DNA from: Clostridium sp. D33t1_170424_F3
GTDB lineage: Bacteria > Bacillota > Clostridia > Oscillospirales > Acutalibacteraceae
Assembly: GCF_015667585.1 (NCBI RefSeq)
Contig: NZ_JADPEG010000002.1
Span: forward strand, 186,001-250,000
Reading direction: 5' to 3'
DNA length: 64,000 nt
The notes below the pieces were generated by a model. That model saw nothing but the letters and a program-made list of their open reading frames with translations, did not search any database and was not told the DNA's origin. The position numbers were made by a program, and so were the translations under genes. Positions 17,603 to 26,301 of the stretch are shown in pieces. Positions within the stretch are counted from its first letter, which is position 1; the number at the start of each line of letters is the position of its first letter.

Positions 17603-18439
17603 ATGAAACAGAATATTATGATCGTCGGGCTTGGTCTGATCGGCGGATCGCTGGCCAAAGCCTTCCAAAAATACAGCGAATGCACCGTCACCGGCACGGA
17701 CCGCGATCCGGAGGTCCTGCGCACCGCTCTGGCATGCGGCGCGATCGACCGGGCCGCCGGAGACGAGGAGCTGCAAAACGCGGATATGCTTTTTCTCTGC
17801 CTGTATCCGCAGGCGGACATCGACTTTATCCGGGAACACGGCGCAAAAATCCCCCCCTCCTGCATTGTGACGGACACCTGCGGCATCAAAACGGAAATCT
17901 GCGCGCACCTGCCGAAGCTGGCGGCGCAGTTCGGCTTTACCTTTGTCGGCGGGCACCCCATGGCGGGCAAGGAACAGAACGGTTTTGCCGCCAGCGACGC
18001 AGACCTCTTTGACGGGGCCAGCTACATCATCGTTCCCTGCGGGGCGCCCCTGCGCGCGGTGGACACGCTCAAGGCCATCGCGATTGAGCTGGGCTTCGGC
18101 GGCACGGTGGTCAGCACGCCGGAACACCACGACGCGATGATTGCCTATACGTCGCAGCTGCCCCATGTGCTGGCCTGCGCCTATGTGATGAGCCCGCGCT
18201 GCCCGGAGCACAACGGCTTTTCCGCCGGCAGCTACCGCGACGTCTCCCGCGTGGCGCGCATCAACGAGACGCTTTGGACGGAGCTGTTCCTCGACAACGC
18301 GGACGCCCTGACCACCGAACTGGACATCCTGATCGAGAATATCACCCGCATCAGCAGCGCGGTCCGGCAGCGCGACGCGGACACCCTGCGCGGCCTGCTG
18401 CGGCAGGGCCGGGAAATCAAAGAAAGGCTTGGCGAATAA
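17603..18439 (+). CDS. tyrA: Prephenate dehydrogenase
   Basis: Oxidatively decarboxylates prephenate to 4-hydroxyphenylpyruvate on the way to tyrosine. The 278-residue protein begins with the NAD-binding loop VGLGLIGGSLAKAF. It then has the family motif VGGHPMAGKEQNGF and the helical C-terminal part with SYRDVSRVA. No C-terminal ACT domain is present, so tyrosine feedback through such a domain is unlikely. Its stop abuts the aroB start directly (TAAATG). Confidence 0.92.
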   Translation: MKQNIMIVGLGLIGGSLAKAFQKYSECTVTGTDRDPEVLRTALACGAIDRAAGDEELQNADMLFLCLYPQADIDFIREHGAKIPPSCIVTDTCGIKTEICAHLPKLAAQFGFTFVGGHPMAGKEQNGFAASDADLFDGASYIIVPCGAPLRAVDTLKAIAIELGFGGTVVSTPEHHDAMIAYTSQLPHVLACAYVMSPRCPEHNGFSAGSYRDVSRVARINETLWTELFLDNADALTTELDILIENITRISSAVRQRDADTLRGLLRQGREIKERLGE

Positions 18440-19501
18440 ATGGAACTGACCGTAAACACCTCAAAAAGCTATCAAATATGGATTGAACGCGGCGCGCTGG
18501 ACCAGACCGGCGCGCGCTGCGCTTCTCTTTTTCACCCCGGCGCGAAGGCGGTTGTCGTAACAGATACCCACGTCGCGCCGCTTTATCTGGAACGCGTCTC
18601 CGCCTCCCTGCGCGGCGCGGGCTTCTCTGTCACCAGCTGCGCGTTCCCCGCAGGGGAAGCCTCCAAGCGGCTGCACACCATTGAGGACATGTACTCCCAC
18701 ATGGCGGAAGCCCACGTCACCCGCAGCGACTTCATCGTCGCGCTGGGTGGCGGCGTTACGGGCGATATGGCGGGCTTTGCCGCCGCCTCTTACCTGCGCG
18801 GTATCCCGTTTGTACAGGTCCCCACCACCCTGCTGTCCCAGGTGGATTCCTCCGTGGGCGGCAAGACCGGCGTGGACCTGCCGCAGGGTAAAAATCTGGT
18901 GGGCGCGTTCCATCAGCCTTCCTTTGTGCTGATCGACCCGGACACGCTCTCCACTCTGCCCGCGCATTACTTTGCGGACGGCATGGGCGAGGTGATCAAA
19001 TACGGCTGCATCAGGAGCCGGGCGCTGTTCGACCGCATCGCGCAGGCGGAGGACCTCCGCGCCAGTATGGAGGAAATCATCTATCATTGTGTGGACATCA
19101 AACGGGATGTGGTGGAGCGCGACGAGTTCGACACCGGCGAGCGCGCGCTGCTCAATTTTGGGCATACCTTCGGCCACGCGCTGGAAAAGCTGCACCATTA
19201 CGAGGGCCTGTCCCACGGGGAAGCGGTCGGCATCGGCATGGTGATGATGGCGCGGTTGGGAGAAAACGCCGGGTTGACGGAACAGGGGACAGCGGAACAG
19301 ATCATTGCTGTACTGCAAAAGTACGGGCTGCCCACCTCCAGTGATCTGCCGCTGGAACAAATCGTCGCTGCGACGGCGTCGGATAAAAAGAGCAGCGGCT
19401 CCTCCATCGGCCTTGTGTTACTGAAAAAAATCGGAGAAAGCTTTGTGCATACGGTGTCGCGCACGGAGCTCGCCACTCTGGCGGAGGGCTGCCATGCATA
19501 A
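18440..19501 (+). CDS. aroB: 3-Dehydroquinate synthase
   Basis: Converts DAHP to 3-dehydroquinate using NAD and a divalent metal. The 353-residue protein shows the NAD-binding GGGVTGDMAGFAAASYLRG and the QVDSSVGGKTGVD segment. Metal ligands lie in DGMGEVIKYGC, NFGHTFGHALE and GLSHGEAVGIGM. It starts at the ATG immediately after the tyrA stop. Its end overlaps aroA by eight bases. Confidence 0.95.
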   Translation: MELTVNTSKSYQIWIERGALDQTGARCASLFHPGAKAVVVTDTHVAPLYLERVSASLRGAGFSVTSCAFPAGEASKRLHTIEDMYSHMAEAHVTRSDFIVALGGGVTGDMAGFAAASYLRGIPFVQVPTTLLSQVDSSVGGKTGVDLPQGKNLVGAFHQPSFVLIDPDTLSTLPAHYFADGMGEVIKYGCIRSRALFDRIAQAEDLRASMEEIIYHCVDIKRDVVERDEFDTGERALLNFGHTFGHALEKLHHYEGLSHGEAVGIGMVMMARLGENAGLTEQGTAEQIIAVLQKYGLPTSSDLPLEQIVAATASDKKSSGSSIGLVLLKKIGESFVHTVSRTELATLAEGCHA

Positions 19502-20762
19502 CGTTGTCATTACGCCTTCCGCTTTAAATGGGACCGTGGCCGTCCCCTGTTCCAAAAGCGCGGCACACCGGGCCATCCTGTGCGCCGCATTGGCAAACGG
19601 CGAAAGCCTGCTTTCCCCCATCGCGGAATCCAACGACATCCGCGTGACGGCGGAGGCGGCCCGCGCGCTGGGGGCGGAAATTACGGCTGACGGATCCGTC
19701 TACCGGGTGAACGCCGGAAAGGCGCCGCAAAAAAGCGCGGAGATTGATTGCGGAGAAAGCGGTTCATCTCTGCGCTTTTTGGTTCCCATCTGCGCCGCCC
19801 AGGGGATGCAGGCAACGTTCACCGGACATGGCCGCCTTCCCGAACGGCCCATCGGCATTTATCTGGATTTGCTGCCGGAACACGGCGTTTCCTGCCGAAC
19901 CGAAGGCGGGCTGCCGCTTTCAATTAACGGAACGTTAAAATCTGGATATTTTATACTGCCTGGAAATATCAGTTCCCAGTTTATCACGGGTTTGCTGCTC
20001 GCCTGCCCTCTTTTGGAGGGAAACAGCGTCATCCAGCTTTCCTCACCGCTGGAAAGCGCAGGCTATGTGGATATGACGCTGGAGGCCATGCAAGCATTTG
20101 GCGTTACTGTAGAGCCGGTTGAAAACGGCTGGCGCGTCCCCGGCGGACAACGCTATTGTGCGCGGGACTTCCGGGTAGAGGGGGATTGGTCGCAGGCGGC
20201 GTTCTTTCTGGCCGCCGGCGCGCTGGGCGGTTCCCTTTCGATCGACGGATTGAAACGGGATTCTACGCAGGGCGACCGCGCCGCAGAAGCGCTTTTTACC
20301 GCTTTTGGAGCAAAATCTGCCTGGAAAGGCGAAACTTTATGTATAGAACAAAATGAATTATACGGAATGGACATTGACGCCGCGCAGATTCCCGATCTTG
20401 TCCCCATTCTGGCAGCCACAGCCGCGCTCGCCAAGGGCCGCACCCGCATCTACCACGCGGCACGGCTGCGCATCAAAGAGAGCGACCGCCTCGCCGCGAT
20501 GGCGGACGGCCTGAACCGTCTGGGCGCACAGGTGTGGGAAACGGACGACGGCCTGCTGATCGACGGCGTGGAGCGCCTGCACGGCGGTACAGTCGAAGGC
20601 TATAACGACCACCGCATTGTGATGGCCCTGTCCATTGCCGCTCTGAAAGCGGACGGGCCGGTCACCATCACCGACGCGGAGAGCATCAACAAGAGTTATC
20701 CCGCCTTTTTTGCGGATTACAACAGACTGGGAGGAAAAGCAGATGTCATCAGCATGGGGTGA
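19494..20762 (+). CDS. aroA: EPSP synthase (3-phosphoshikimate 1-carboxyvinyltransferase)
   Basis: Joins shikimate 3-phosphate and phosphoenolpyruvate. The 422-residue protein has the N-terminal substrate lysine in CSKSAAHRAI and the loop GHGRLPERPIG. The second domain has RLRIKESDRLAAMADGL and the C-terminal YNDHRIVMALSIAAL. The start at 19494 gives the usual N-terminus and an eight-base overlap with aroB; a longer in-frame extension exists but does not look like AroA. Its end overlaps aroC by 20 bases. Confidence 0.95.
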   Translation: MHNVVITPSALNGTVAVPCSKSAAHRAILCAALANGESLLSPIAESNDIRVTAEAARALGAEITADGSVYRVNAGKAPQKSAEIDCGESGSSLRFLVPICAAQGMQATFTGHGRLPERPIGIYLDLLPEHGVSCRTEGGLPLSINGTLKSGYFILPGNISSQFITGLLLACPLLEGNSVIQLSSPLESAGYVDMTLEAMQAFGVTVEPVENGWRVPGGQRYCARDFRVEGDWSQAAFFLAAGALGGSLSIDGLKRDSTQGDRAAEALFTAFGAKSAWKGETLCIEQNELYGMDIDAAQIPDLVPILAATAALAKGRTRIYHAARLRIKESDRLAAMADGLNRLGAQVWETDDGLLIDGVERLHGGTVEGYNDHRIVMALSIAALKADGPVTITDAESINKSYPAFFADYNRLGGKADVISMG

Positions 20763-21858
20763 AAAAGTCAAAATTTCGATCTTTGGAGAGAGCCACGGCA
20801 TTGCCATCGGCGTTGTGATCGACGGCCTGCCCGCCGGCGAACCGATCGACATGGACGCCGTTCTGGAGCAGATGCGGCGCCGCGCACCCGGACAGGATAA
20901 ATCCGCCACGCCGCGCAAAGAGAGCGATTTCCCGCGGGTGGTCAGCGGCCTGCTGAACCACACCACGACGGGCGCACCGCTCTGCGCCGTGATTGAAAAT
21001 ACCAATACGCGTTCGCAGGACTACGGCAATCTGCTGGACGTCCCGCGTCCCGGCCATTCCGATTACCCGGCTTATCTCCTTTACCATGGCTGCAACGACA
21101 TCCGCGGCGGCGGCCATTTCTCCGGCCGTCTGACCGCGCCTCTCGTATTTGCCGGCGCCGTCTGCCGCCAGATTCTGGCGCGGCGCGGCATCCGCATCGG
21201 CGGGCATGTGGCGTCCGTCGCCAATATTTTCGACATCCCGTTTGACCCGGCACAGATTCCGGACCAGCTGCTGGAGGAGCTCTCCGCCGCGTACTTCCCG
21301 GTCATCGACGTGGAGAAAAAGGAAGAGATGCGCGCGCTGATCGAAGAGGCGCGCATGGCGCAGGACAGCGTCGGCGGCGTTGTGGAATGCGCGATTACGG
21401 GCGCGCCCGCAGGCATCGGCGGACCGTTGTTCGGCGGCATCGAGCCGGTGCTCTCCTCCATCCTGTTCGGCATCCCTGCCGTCAAGGGGGTGGAATTCGG
21501 CGACGGCTTTGGCTCCTGCGCATTGCGTGGCAGCGAAAACAATGATCCGTTCTACTATGACGAAACGGGCGCGGTCCGCACCCGCACCAATCACGCAGGC
21601 GGTATTCTGGGCGGCATCACCACCGGCATGCCGATGGTTTTCCGCGTGGGAATCAAGCCGACGGCTTCCATCAGCCAGAACCAGCAAAGCGTCAATTTGC
21701 AGACCAAACAGGAGCAGGTGTTATCCGTCCACGGACGGCACGATCCCTGCATTGTGCCGCGCGCCGTCCCCGTGGTGGAAGCCGCGGCGGCTGTCGCGCT
21801 GATGAACTTTGACGGCATCCTGACGGGCGGCAATGCGGAAGGGGGCTGGCGCGCATGA
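20743..21858 (+). CDS. aroC: Chorismate synthase
   Basis: Makes chorismate from EPSP with reduced FMN. The 371-residue protein has IFGESHG (about residues 13-19), a RPGHSDYPAYL segment, the GGGHFSGRLTAPLVFAGA region and later QNQQSVNLQTKQ and GRHDPCIVPRAVPV. The ATG lies inside the end of aroA, with GGAGGAAAAG just upstream. Its stop overlaps pheA by four bases. Confidence 0.95.
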   Translation: MSSAWGEKVKISIFGESHGIAIGVVIDGLPAGEPIDMDAVLEQMRRRAPGQDKSATPRKESDFPRVVSGLLNHTTTGAPLCAVIENTNTRSQDYGNLLDVPRPGHSDYPAYLLYHGCNDIRGGGHFSGRLTAPLVFAGAVCRQILARRGIRIGGHVASVANIFDIPFDPAQIPDQLLEELSAAYFPVIDVEKKEEMRALIEEARMAQDSVGGVVECAITGAPAGIGGPLFGGIEPVLSSILFGIPAVKGVEFGDGFGSCALRGSENNDPFYYDETGAVRTRTNHAGGILGGITTGMPMVFRVGIKPTASISQNQQSVNLQTKQEQVLSVHGRHDPCIVPRAVPVVEAAAAVALMNFDGILTGGNAEGGWRA

Positions 21859-22979
21859 CGTTGGAAGAGGTTCGCAGAGAAATTGACGCAATCGACAGTC
21901 AGCTGCTTCCGTTGTTCCTCAAGCGCATGGACTGTGCCAAGCAGGTGGCGGAAATCAAACGGGAACAAAACCTTCCCGTACTCAATTCCGTGCGCGAGCA
22001 GGAAATTCTCGACTCCATGGCACAGCGGGCAGACCGTTACGCCGGAGAAGCCCGCATGCTCTACGCCACTCTGATGGATATGAGCCGTGCGCTCCAGCAC
22101 AACCTGCTGGGCAGCGGCAGAGAACTGCGCGAACTGGTGAAGAACGCGGAGCCCGTTCCGGTGAAGACCGACCGCATCGCCTGCCTGGGCGTCAACGGCT
22201 CGTTTTCCCACGAGGCCGTCAAAGGGATGTATCCGCAGGCCGAACCGCTTTTCTTTGACAACTTTGCGGCGATCTTTGCCGCCGTCGCCGGCGGGGAGGC
22301 CGATCTCGGCGTGCTGCCCGTAGAAAATTCCTCTGCGGGCTCCGTCAGTGAAGTGTATGACCTGATCTTAAAATACCGCTTTTATATTGTAGCGGCGGAA
22401 ACGCTGCACATCCACAACTGCCTGGCGGCGCCGGAAGGAGTCCAAATAGAGGACGTTCGTATCGCTTACTCCCATCCGCAGCCGATCGCACAGTGCTCCA
22501 ATTTTATTGCAAGACATCATTTGCAGACGATCCCCTGTTCCGCCACGGCAGCGGGGGCCCAAAAGGTTGCGCAGGAGCGGCAGCCCGGTACGGCGGCGAT
22601 CTGTTCCGAGCCCGCCGCGCAGGAATACGGCCTGCATATTCTGGCAAAGGACATTCAGAACAGCAGCAACAACTGCACGCGTTTCATTGCCATCAGCCGC
22701 CGGATGTTCATCCCACAGGGCGCGAACAAGATCAGCCTGTGCTTCTCCCTGCCGCACCGCACCGGCACGCTGCACGGCGTTCTGGCGCGTTTTGCCGCCG
22801 CGGGGCTGAACCTGACGAAGATCGAGAGCCGTCCCATCGCGGGCAAAACCTTTGAATACGATTTTTACCTCGACTTTACCGGCAATGTGCTGGAACCGCA
22901 CACGCTCGACCTGATTGCCGCGTTGAGCGACGAGCTTCCGCGCTTTTCCTTCCTCGGCAACTATCTGGAGCAGGAATAA
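21855..22979 (+). CDS. pheA: Bifunctional chorismate mutase / prephenate dehydratase (P-protein)
   Basis: Converts chorismate to prephenate and then phenylpyruvate. The 374 residues hold three parts. First is an AroQ-type chorismate mutase (about 1-85; VRREIDAIDSQLLPLFLKRM). Next is a prephenate dehydratase (about 107-285; GVNGSFSHEAV, LPVENSSAGSV, NNCTRFIAI). Last is a C-terminal ACT domain (about 293-370; KIESRPIAGK) that binds phenylalanine in relatives. Last biosynthetic gene of the operon, overlapping aroC by four bases. Confidence 0.95.
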   Translation: MTLEEVRREIDAIDSQLLPLFLKRMDCAKQVAEIKREQNLPVLNSVREQEILDSMAQRADRYAGEARMLYATLMDMSRALQHNLLGSGRELRELVKNAEPVPVKTDRIACLGVNGSFSHEAVKGMYPQAEPLFFDNFAAIFAAVAGGEADLGVLPVENSSAGSVSEVYDLILKYRFYIVAAETLHIHNCLAAPEGVQIEDVRIAYSHPQPIAQCSNFIARHHLQTIPCSATAAGAQKVAQERQPGTAAICSEPAAQEYGLHILAKDIQNSSNNCTRFIAISRRMFIPQGANKISLCFSLPHRTGTLHGVLARFAAAGLNLTKIESRPIAGKTFEYDFYLDFTGNVLEPHTLDLIAALSDELPRFSFLGNYLEQE

Positions 22980-22997
22980 AAACAGGGAGGTCTTTCC

Positions 22998-23876
22998 ATG
23001 AAGCGCATTCTGGTTTTAGGCGGCACACGCTTTTTCGGCAAGCATATGGTCTCCGCGCTGCTCGCGCAGGGGCACTCCGTTGCCATTGCAAACCGGGGAC
23101 AGACACCGGACCCCTTCGGCGGTACCGTGGAACGCATCGTACTGGAACGGACGGACGCAGACTGTATCTGCGAGGCCCTTTCAGGAAAGTCCTTCGATGT
23201 CGTCTGCGACAGCCTGGCCTATACCTCCAACGATGTGCGCGCGCTGTTGGACTCGTATCATCCATCCCGGTATGTTATGACTTCTTCCACTGTGGTCTAC
23301 CAACCGCTGACGCTTCATACCACAGAGGCGGACTTTGATCCCCTGCAAATTCCTCTCAAATGGTGTGCCAGAGGGGACGATTCCTATGCCGCATGTAAGC
23401 AGCAGGCAGAAGCAGCTTTGCGCCAGATATACCCGTCGGTTCCCGCCGTCGCCGTCCGGTTTCCCTTTGTCATCGGGGAGGACGACTACACCCGGAGGCT
23501 GTATTTTTACGTGGAAAATACCATCAAAGGAATTCCTGTGTATGTTGACAACCTGGACGCGCAGATGGCGTTTGTCCACGCGCAGGAGGCGGGGCGCTTT
23601 CTCGCCTGGGCCGCCGTGCAGGACTACACCGGCTCGCTCAACGGGGCGAGCGTTGGGACTATTTCGATTCGGGAAATCCTGCAATATGTAGAAAGGCAGA
23701 CCGGTTCGCGGGCGGTTCTCGATCCAAATGGATTGCTCGCTCCCTACAATGGAACCGGCCCCTATTCCATCGATACGGCCCTATCGCGTCGCCTGGGATT
23801 CCTCTTTTCCAACCTGGATGACTGGATTTACACGCTGTTGGATGCGCTTATCCAACAGGCTCGCGTTTCAATATAG
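22998..23876 (+). CDS. NAD-dependent epimerase/dehydratase-like (extended SDR) protein
   Basis: A 292-residue protein with the N-terminal nucleotide-binding motif LVLGGTRFFGK, the TSSTVVY strand and RFPFVIGEDDYTRRL, as in extended short-chain dehydrogenases close to NAD-dependent epimerases. The usual catalytic YxxxK is seen as YAACK (about residue 133). Substrate is unknown. It follows pheA by 18 bp with a GGAGG site, so it is probably transcribed with the aromatic operon. A link to aromatic metabolism is only contextual. Confidence 0.75.
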   Translation: MKRILVLGGTRFFGKHMVSALLAQGHSVAIANRGQTPDPFGGTVERIVLERTDADCICEALSGKSFDVVCDSLAYTSNDVRALLDSYHPSRYVMTSSTVVYQPLTLHTTEADFDPLQIPLKWCARGDDSYAACKQQAEAALRQIYPSVPAVAVRFPFVIGEDDYTRRLYFYVENTIKGIPVYVDNLDAQMAFVHAQEAGRFLAWAAVQDYTGSLNGASVGTISIREILQYVERQTGSRAVLDPNGLLAPYNGTGPYSIDTALSRRLGFLFSNLDDWIYTLLDALIQQARVSI

Positions 23877-23880
23877 AAGA

Positions 23881-23928
23881 ATCCCCGCACAGCTTTGCAA
23901 AATCTGCAAGACTGTGCGGGGATTTCTT
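23881..23928. terminator. Bidirectional intrinsic terminator
   Basis: A perfect 12-base stem, ATCCCCGCACAG (23881-23892) with its complement at 23912-23923, over a 19-base loop, then TTTCTTT. It lies between two convergent genes ending at 23876 and 23948 and can serve both. Confidence 0.85.
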
Positions 23929-23947
23929 TATATCTAAATATAGTGGT

Positions 23948-25168
23948 TTACGCCTGCGCTGCGGCTACCGGGGTCGGAACCGCCTTTGTTTCCACCTCTG
24001 CCGGCGGGTCCTTCCGGTACAGGACCTTCAGGATAATCGGTGTGATAATGGAGGAAACAATAATCAGAATGATGATGGCGCTGAAGAGAACCGGCTCCAG
24101 CAAACCAACAGCCAAACCCTTCTGGCCAACGATCAGCGCAACCTCGCCGCGCGTCATCATGCCCACGCCGATCTTCAGAGATTCATTCCAGTTGAATTTT
24201 GTAACCTTGGCCGCCAGACCGCAGCCGACAATCTTGGTCGCCAGCGCCACAACCACCAGCGCCAGGGAGAATACCAGCAGCGTGGGGGTCATGCCCTTAA
24301 TCTCCGTCTTCAGGCCGATACTGGCAAAGAAGATCGGGCCGAACAGCATGTAGGCGTTGACGTCCACCTTCTCGACAATATATTCCGAAGAGCGCACATT
24401 GCAGAGGATAATGCCCGCCAGATACGCGCCGGTGATGTCCGCGATGCCGAAGAAACGCTCCGCGACATAGGCCAGGATCAGGCAGAGAGCAAAGCCGTAG
24501 ATCGGCAATCTTCTCTGGCGCGGATACCGCTTATCCAGCCATTTGAAGAAGTAATAGCAGACCACACCGATCACCGCCGCAAAGACAAAGAACAGGCCGG
24601 TATTGATCAGCACGCTGCTCGGGTTGACGCTCGGGTCCTTCATACCGACAACAAAGGTTAAAAGGATAATCCCGATCACGTCGTCGATGATCGCGGCGCT
24701 CAGGATGGTCGTTCCCACTTTGCCCTTCAGCCGTCCCATCTCGCGCAGGGTCTGCACCGTGATGCTGACGGACGTCGCGGTCAGGATCACACCGATGAAC
24801 ACCGCCTTAAAGAAGCCTTCCGACATCGCCGGCGCAAAGCCGTTAAACAGGGAGTACAGCAGGTATCCGCCGCCCAGCGGCACCAGAACGCCCATGCAGG
24901 CGATCAGGAAAGCGGGGCCGCCGGTGCTTTTCAATTCTTTCAAATCGGTTTCCAGTCCGGCCACAAACATCAGCATGATGACGCCAATCTCCGCCATCTT
25001 GACCAAAAACTCGCTGGAATCCACAATTCCCAATACATTCGGGCCGATGATCAGGCCCGCGACGATCTCTCCCACCACCTGCGGGATGTGAATTTTCCGA
25101 AATAAAATTCCAAACAGCTTCGCCGCAATCACAATGATTCCCAAATCCAGGAAAAAGTCGTACGACAT
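23948..25168 (-). CDS. Cation:proton antiporter, CPA2 family
   Basis: A 406-residue protein with about twelve membrane segments and no cytoplasmic RCK/TrkA domain. Segments such as VVGEIVAGLIIGPNVLG near the N-terminus and ATSVSITVQTLREMGRLKGKVGTTILSAAIIDD (quoted in part; residues about 130-165) are typical of CPA2 Na+/H+ or K+/H+ exchangers. The aspartate pair of the ion site lies in AAIIDDVIG. Ion specificity cannot be told. ATG start. Transcribed from its own promoter at 25216. Confidence 0.88.
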   Translation of the reverse strand: MSYDFFLDLGIIVIAAKLFGILFRKIHIPQVVGEIVAGLIIGPNVLGIVDSSEFLVKMAEIGVIMLMFVAGLETDLKELKSTGGPAFLIACMGVLVPLGGGYLLYSLFNGFAPAMSEGFFKAVFIGVILTATSVSITVQTLREMGRLKGKVGTTILSAAIIDDVIGIILLTFVVGMKDPSVNPSSVLINTGLFFVFAAVIGVVCYYFFKWLDKRYPRQRRLPIYGFALCLILAYVAERFFGIADITGAYLAGIILCNVRSSEYIVEKVDVNAYMLFGPIFFASIGLKTEIKGMTPTLLVFSLALVVVALATKIVGCGLAAKVTKFNWNESLKIGVGMMTRGEVALIVGQKGLAVGLLEPVLFSAIIILIIVSSIITPIILKVLYRKDPPAEVETKAVPTPVAAAQA

Positions 25169-25215
25169 TGTTCAAGTCCCCCTCATATCTCGTTCATAAT
25201 TTTTCAACAAATTAA

Positions 25216-25245
25216 AGTTTACGACTCAGAAGGGGCAATTGTCAA
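25216..25245 (-). promoter_or_regulatory. SigA-type promoter of the antiporter gene
   Basis: Minus strand -35 TTGACA, 18-bp spacer, -10 TAAACT, about 48 bp before the start codon. Confidence 0.65.
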
Positions 25246-25290
25246 TGAAAGACCTGACAAAATCCGAGTGCCTTCGGGGGAATTTTTTGC

Positions 25291-26223
25291 CTATTTCGGT
25301 TGCGGATTAACCGGCCTTGCCGCGAGCGCGATCCATCCCTTTTCCTCACGGCGGTCAAATATTTCAAATTTACCCGCCAGTGCGCGCAGAACGTCCTGTT
25401 CGCGCGTATCGATGATGCCGCTCATCAGGTAAACGGCGCCCGGCGCCAAAAACTGCTGCACATCCTCCGTCAACGTGATGATAATATCCGCCACAATATT
25501 GGCCACCACCACGTCGTAAGTCCCGCTGACCTTGTCCGTCAGGTTGCCGCAGATGCCGGTGAATCTTTCCTGAACGCCGTTGAGCTCTGCGTTTTGCACC
25601 GCCGTCTTGACCGCCAGTTCGTCGATATCAACGCCGACGGCGCTCTGCGCGCCCAGCAGCAGCGATGCGATGGAGAGGATGCCGCTCCCGCAGCCCACAT
25701 CCAGCACGGTGCTTCCGGGCTGGACCACCTGTTCCAGCAGTTCCATGCACAAACGCGTCGTCTCATGCGTCCCTGTGCCGAAGGCGAGGCCGGGCTCCAG
25801 ATGCAGCACGGTGCGGCCCTGCGCGTCAAACGCATTTTCCCAGTTGGGACGGATCAGCAGCTTTTCTCCCACCGGGATCGGCTTAAAGTACTTTTTCCAG
25901 TTGTTGATCCAGTCCTCCTCCACGCAGGCGGTGGTGGAGATGGTATGTGCTATGCCTTCCGCATGATATCGCTCACTCAGGAAAGCGATTGCCTCCGCCG
26001 GGTTTGCCTCCGGGCTGATGTAAACATGCACCAGCGCTTTGGTGCGGTCCTTTTTCAACAGGTCTTCGTCGATCAAGTCGATGTGCGCGATTTCCCAGGC
26101 CTCTTCCTCCAAATGGGAATAGTCCTCAATATAGATGCCGTACGGCACCACCATCTGCGCAATGTCCCCCGCGCGGTCCACTTCTTTTGCATCTACGGAA
26201 ACGGTCACTTCTGTCCAGTCCAT
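25291..26223 (-). CDS. prmA: Ribosomal protein L11 methyltransferase
   Basis: Transfers methyl groups from S-adenosylmethionine to L11. The 310-residue protein has an N-terminal substrate-recognition domain ending in EEDWINNWKKYFKPIPVG, a conserved linker. It is followed by the methyltransferase core: FGTGTHETTRLC, DVGCGSGILSIAS and VVANIVADII. The ATG at 26223 is chosen because the L11-recognition domain starts there; the reading frame stays open upstream without resemblance. Divergent from the flippase gene. Confidence 0.92.
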   Translation of the reverse strand: MDWTEVTVSVDAKEVDRAGDIAQMVVPYGIYIEDYSHLEEEAWEIAHIDLIDEDLLKKDRTKALVHVYISPEANPAEAIAFLSERYHAEGIAHTISTTACVEEDWINNWKKYFKPIPVGEKLLIRPNWENAFDAQGRTVLHLEPGLAFGTGTHETTRLCMELLEQVVQPGSTVLDVGCGSGILSIASLLLGAQSAVGVDIDELAVKTAVQNAELNGVQERFTGICGNLTDKVSGTYDVVVANIVADIIITLTEDVQQFLAPGAVYLMSGIIDTREQDVLRALAGKFEIFDRREEKGWIALAARPVNPQPK

Positions 26224-26301
26224 AACGCCCTCCAAAATTTTGATGATAAATTTTATTATAAACCAATATATATGGTATGTACAGGCAAAGGAGGCGATGC
26301 A

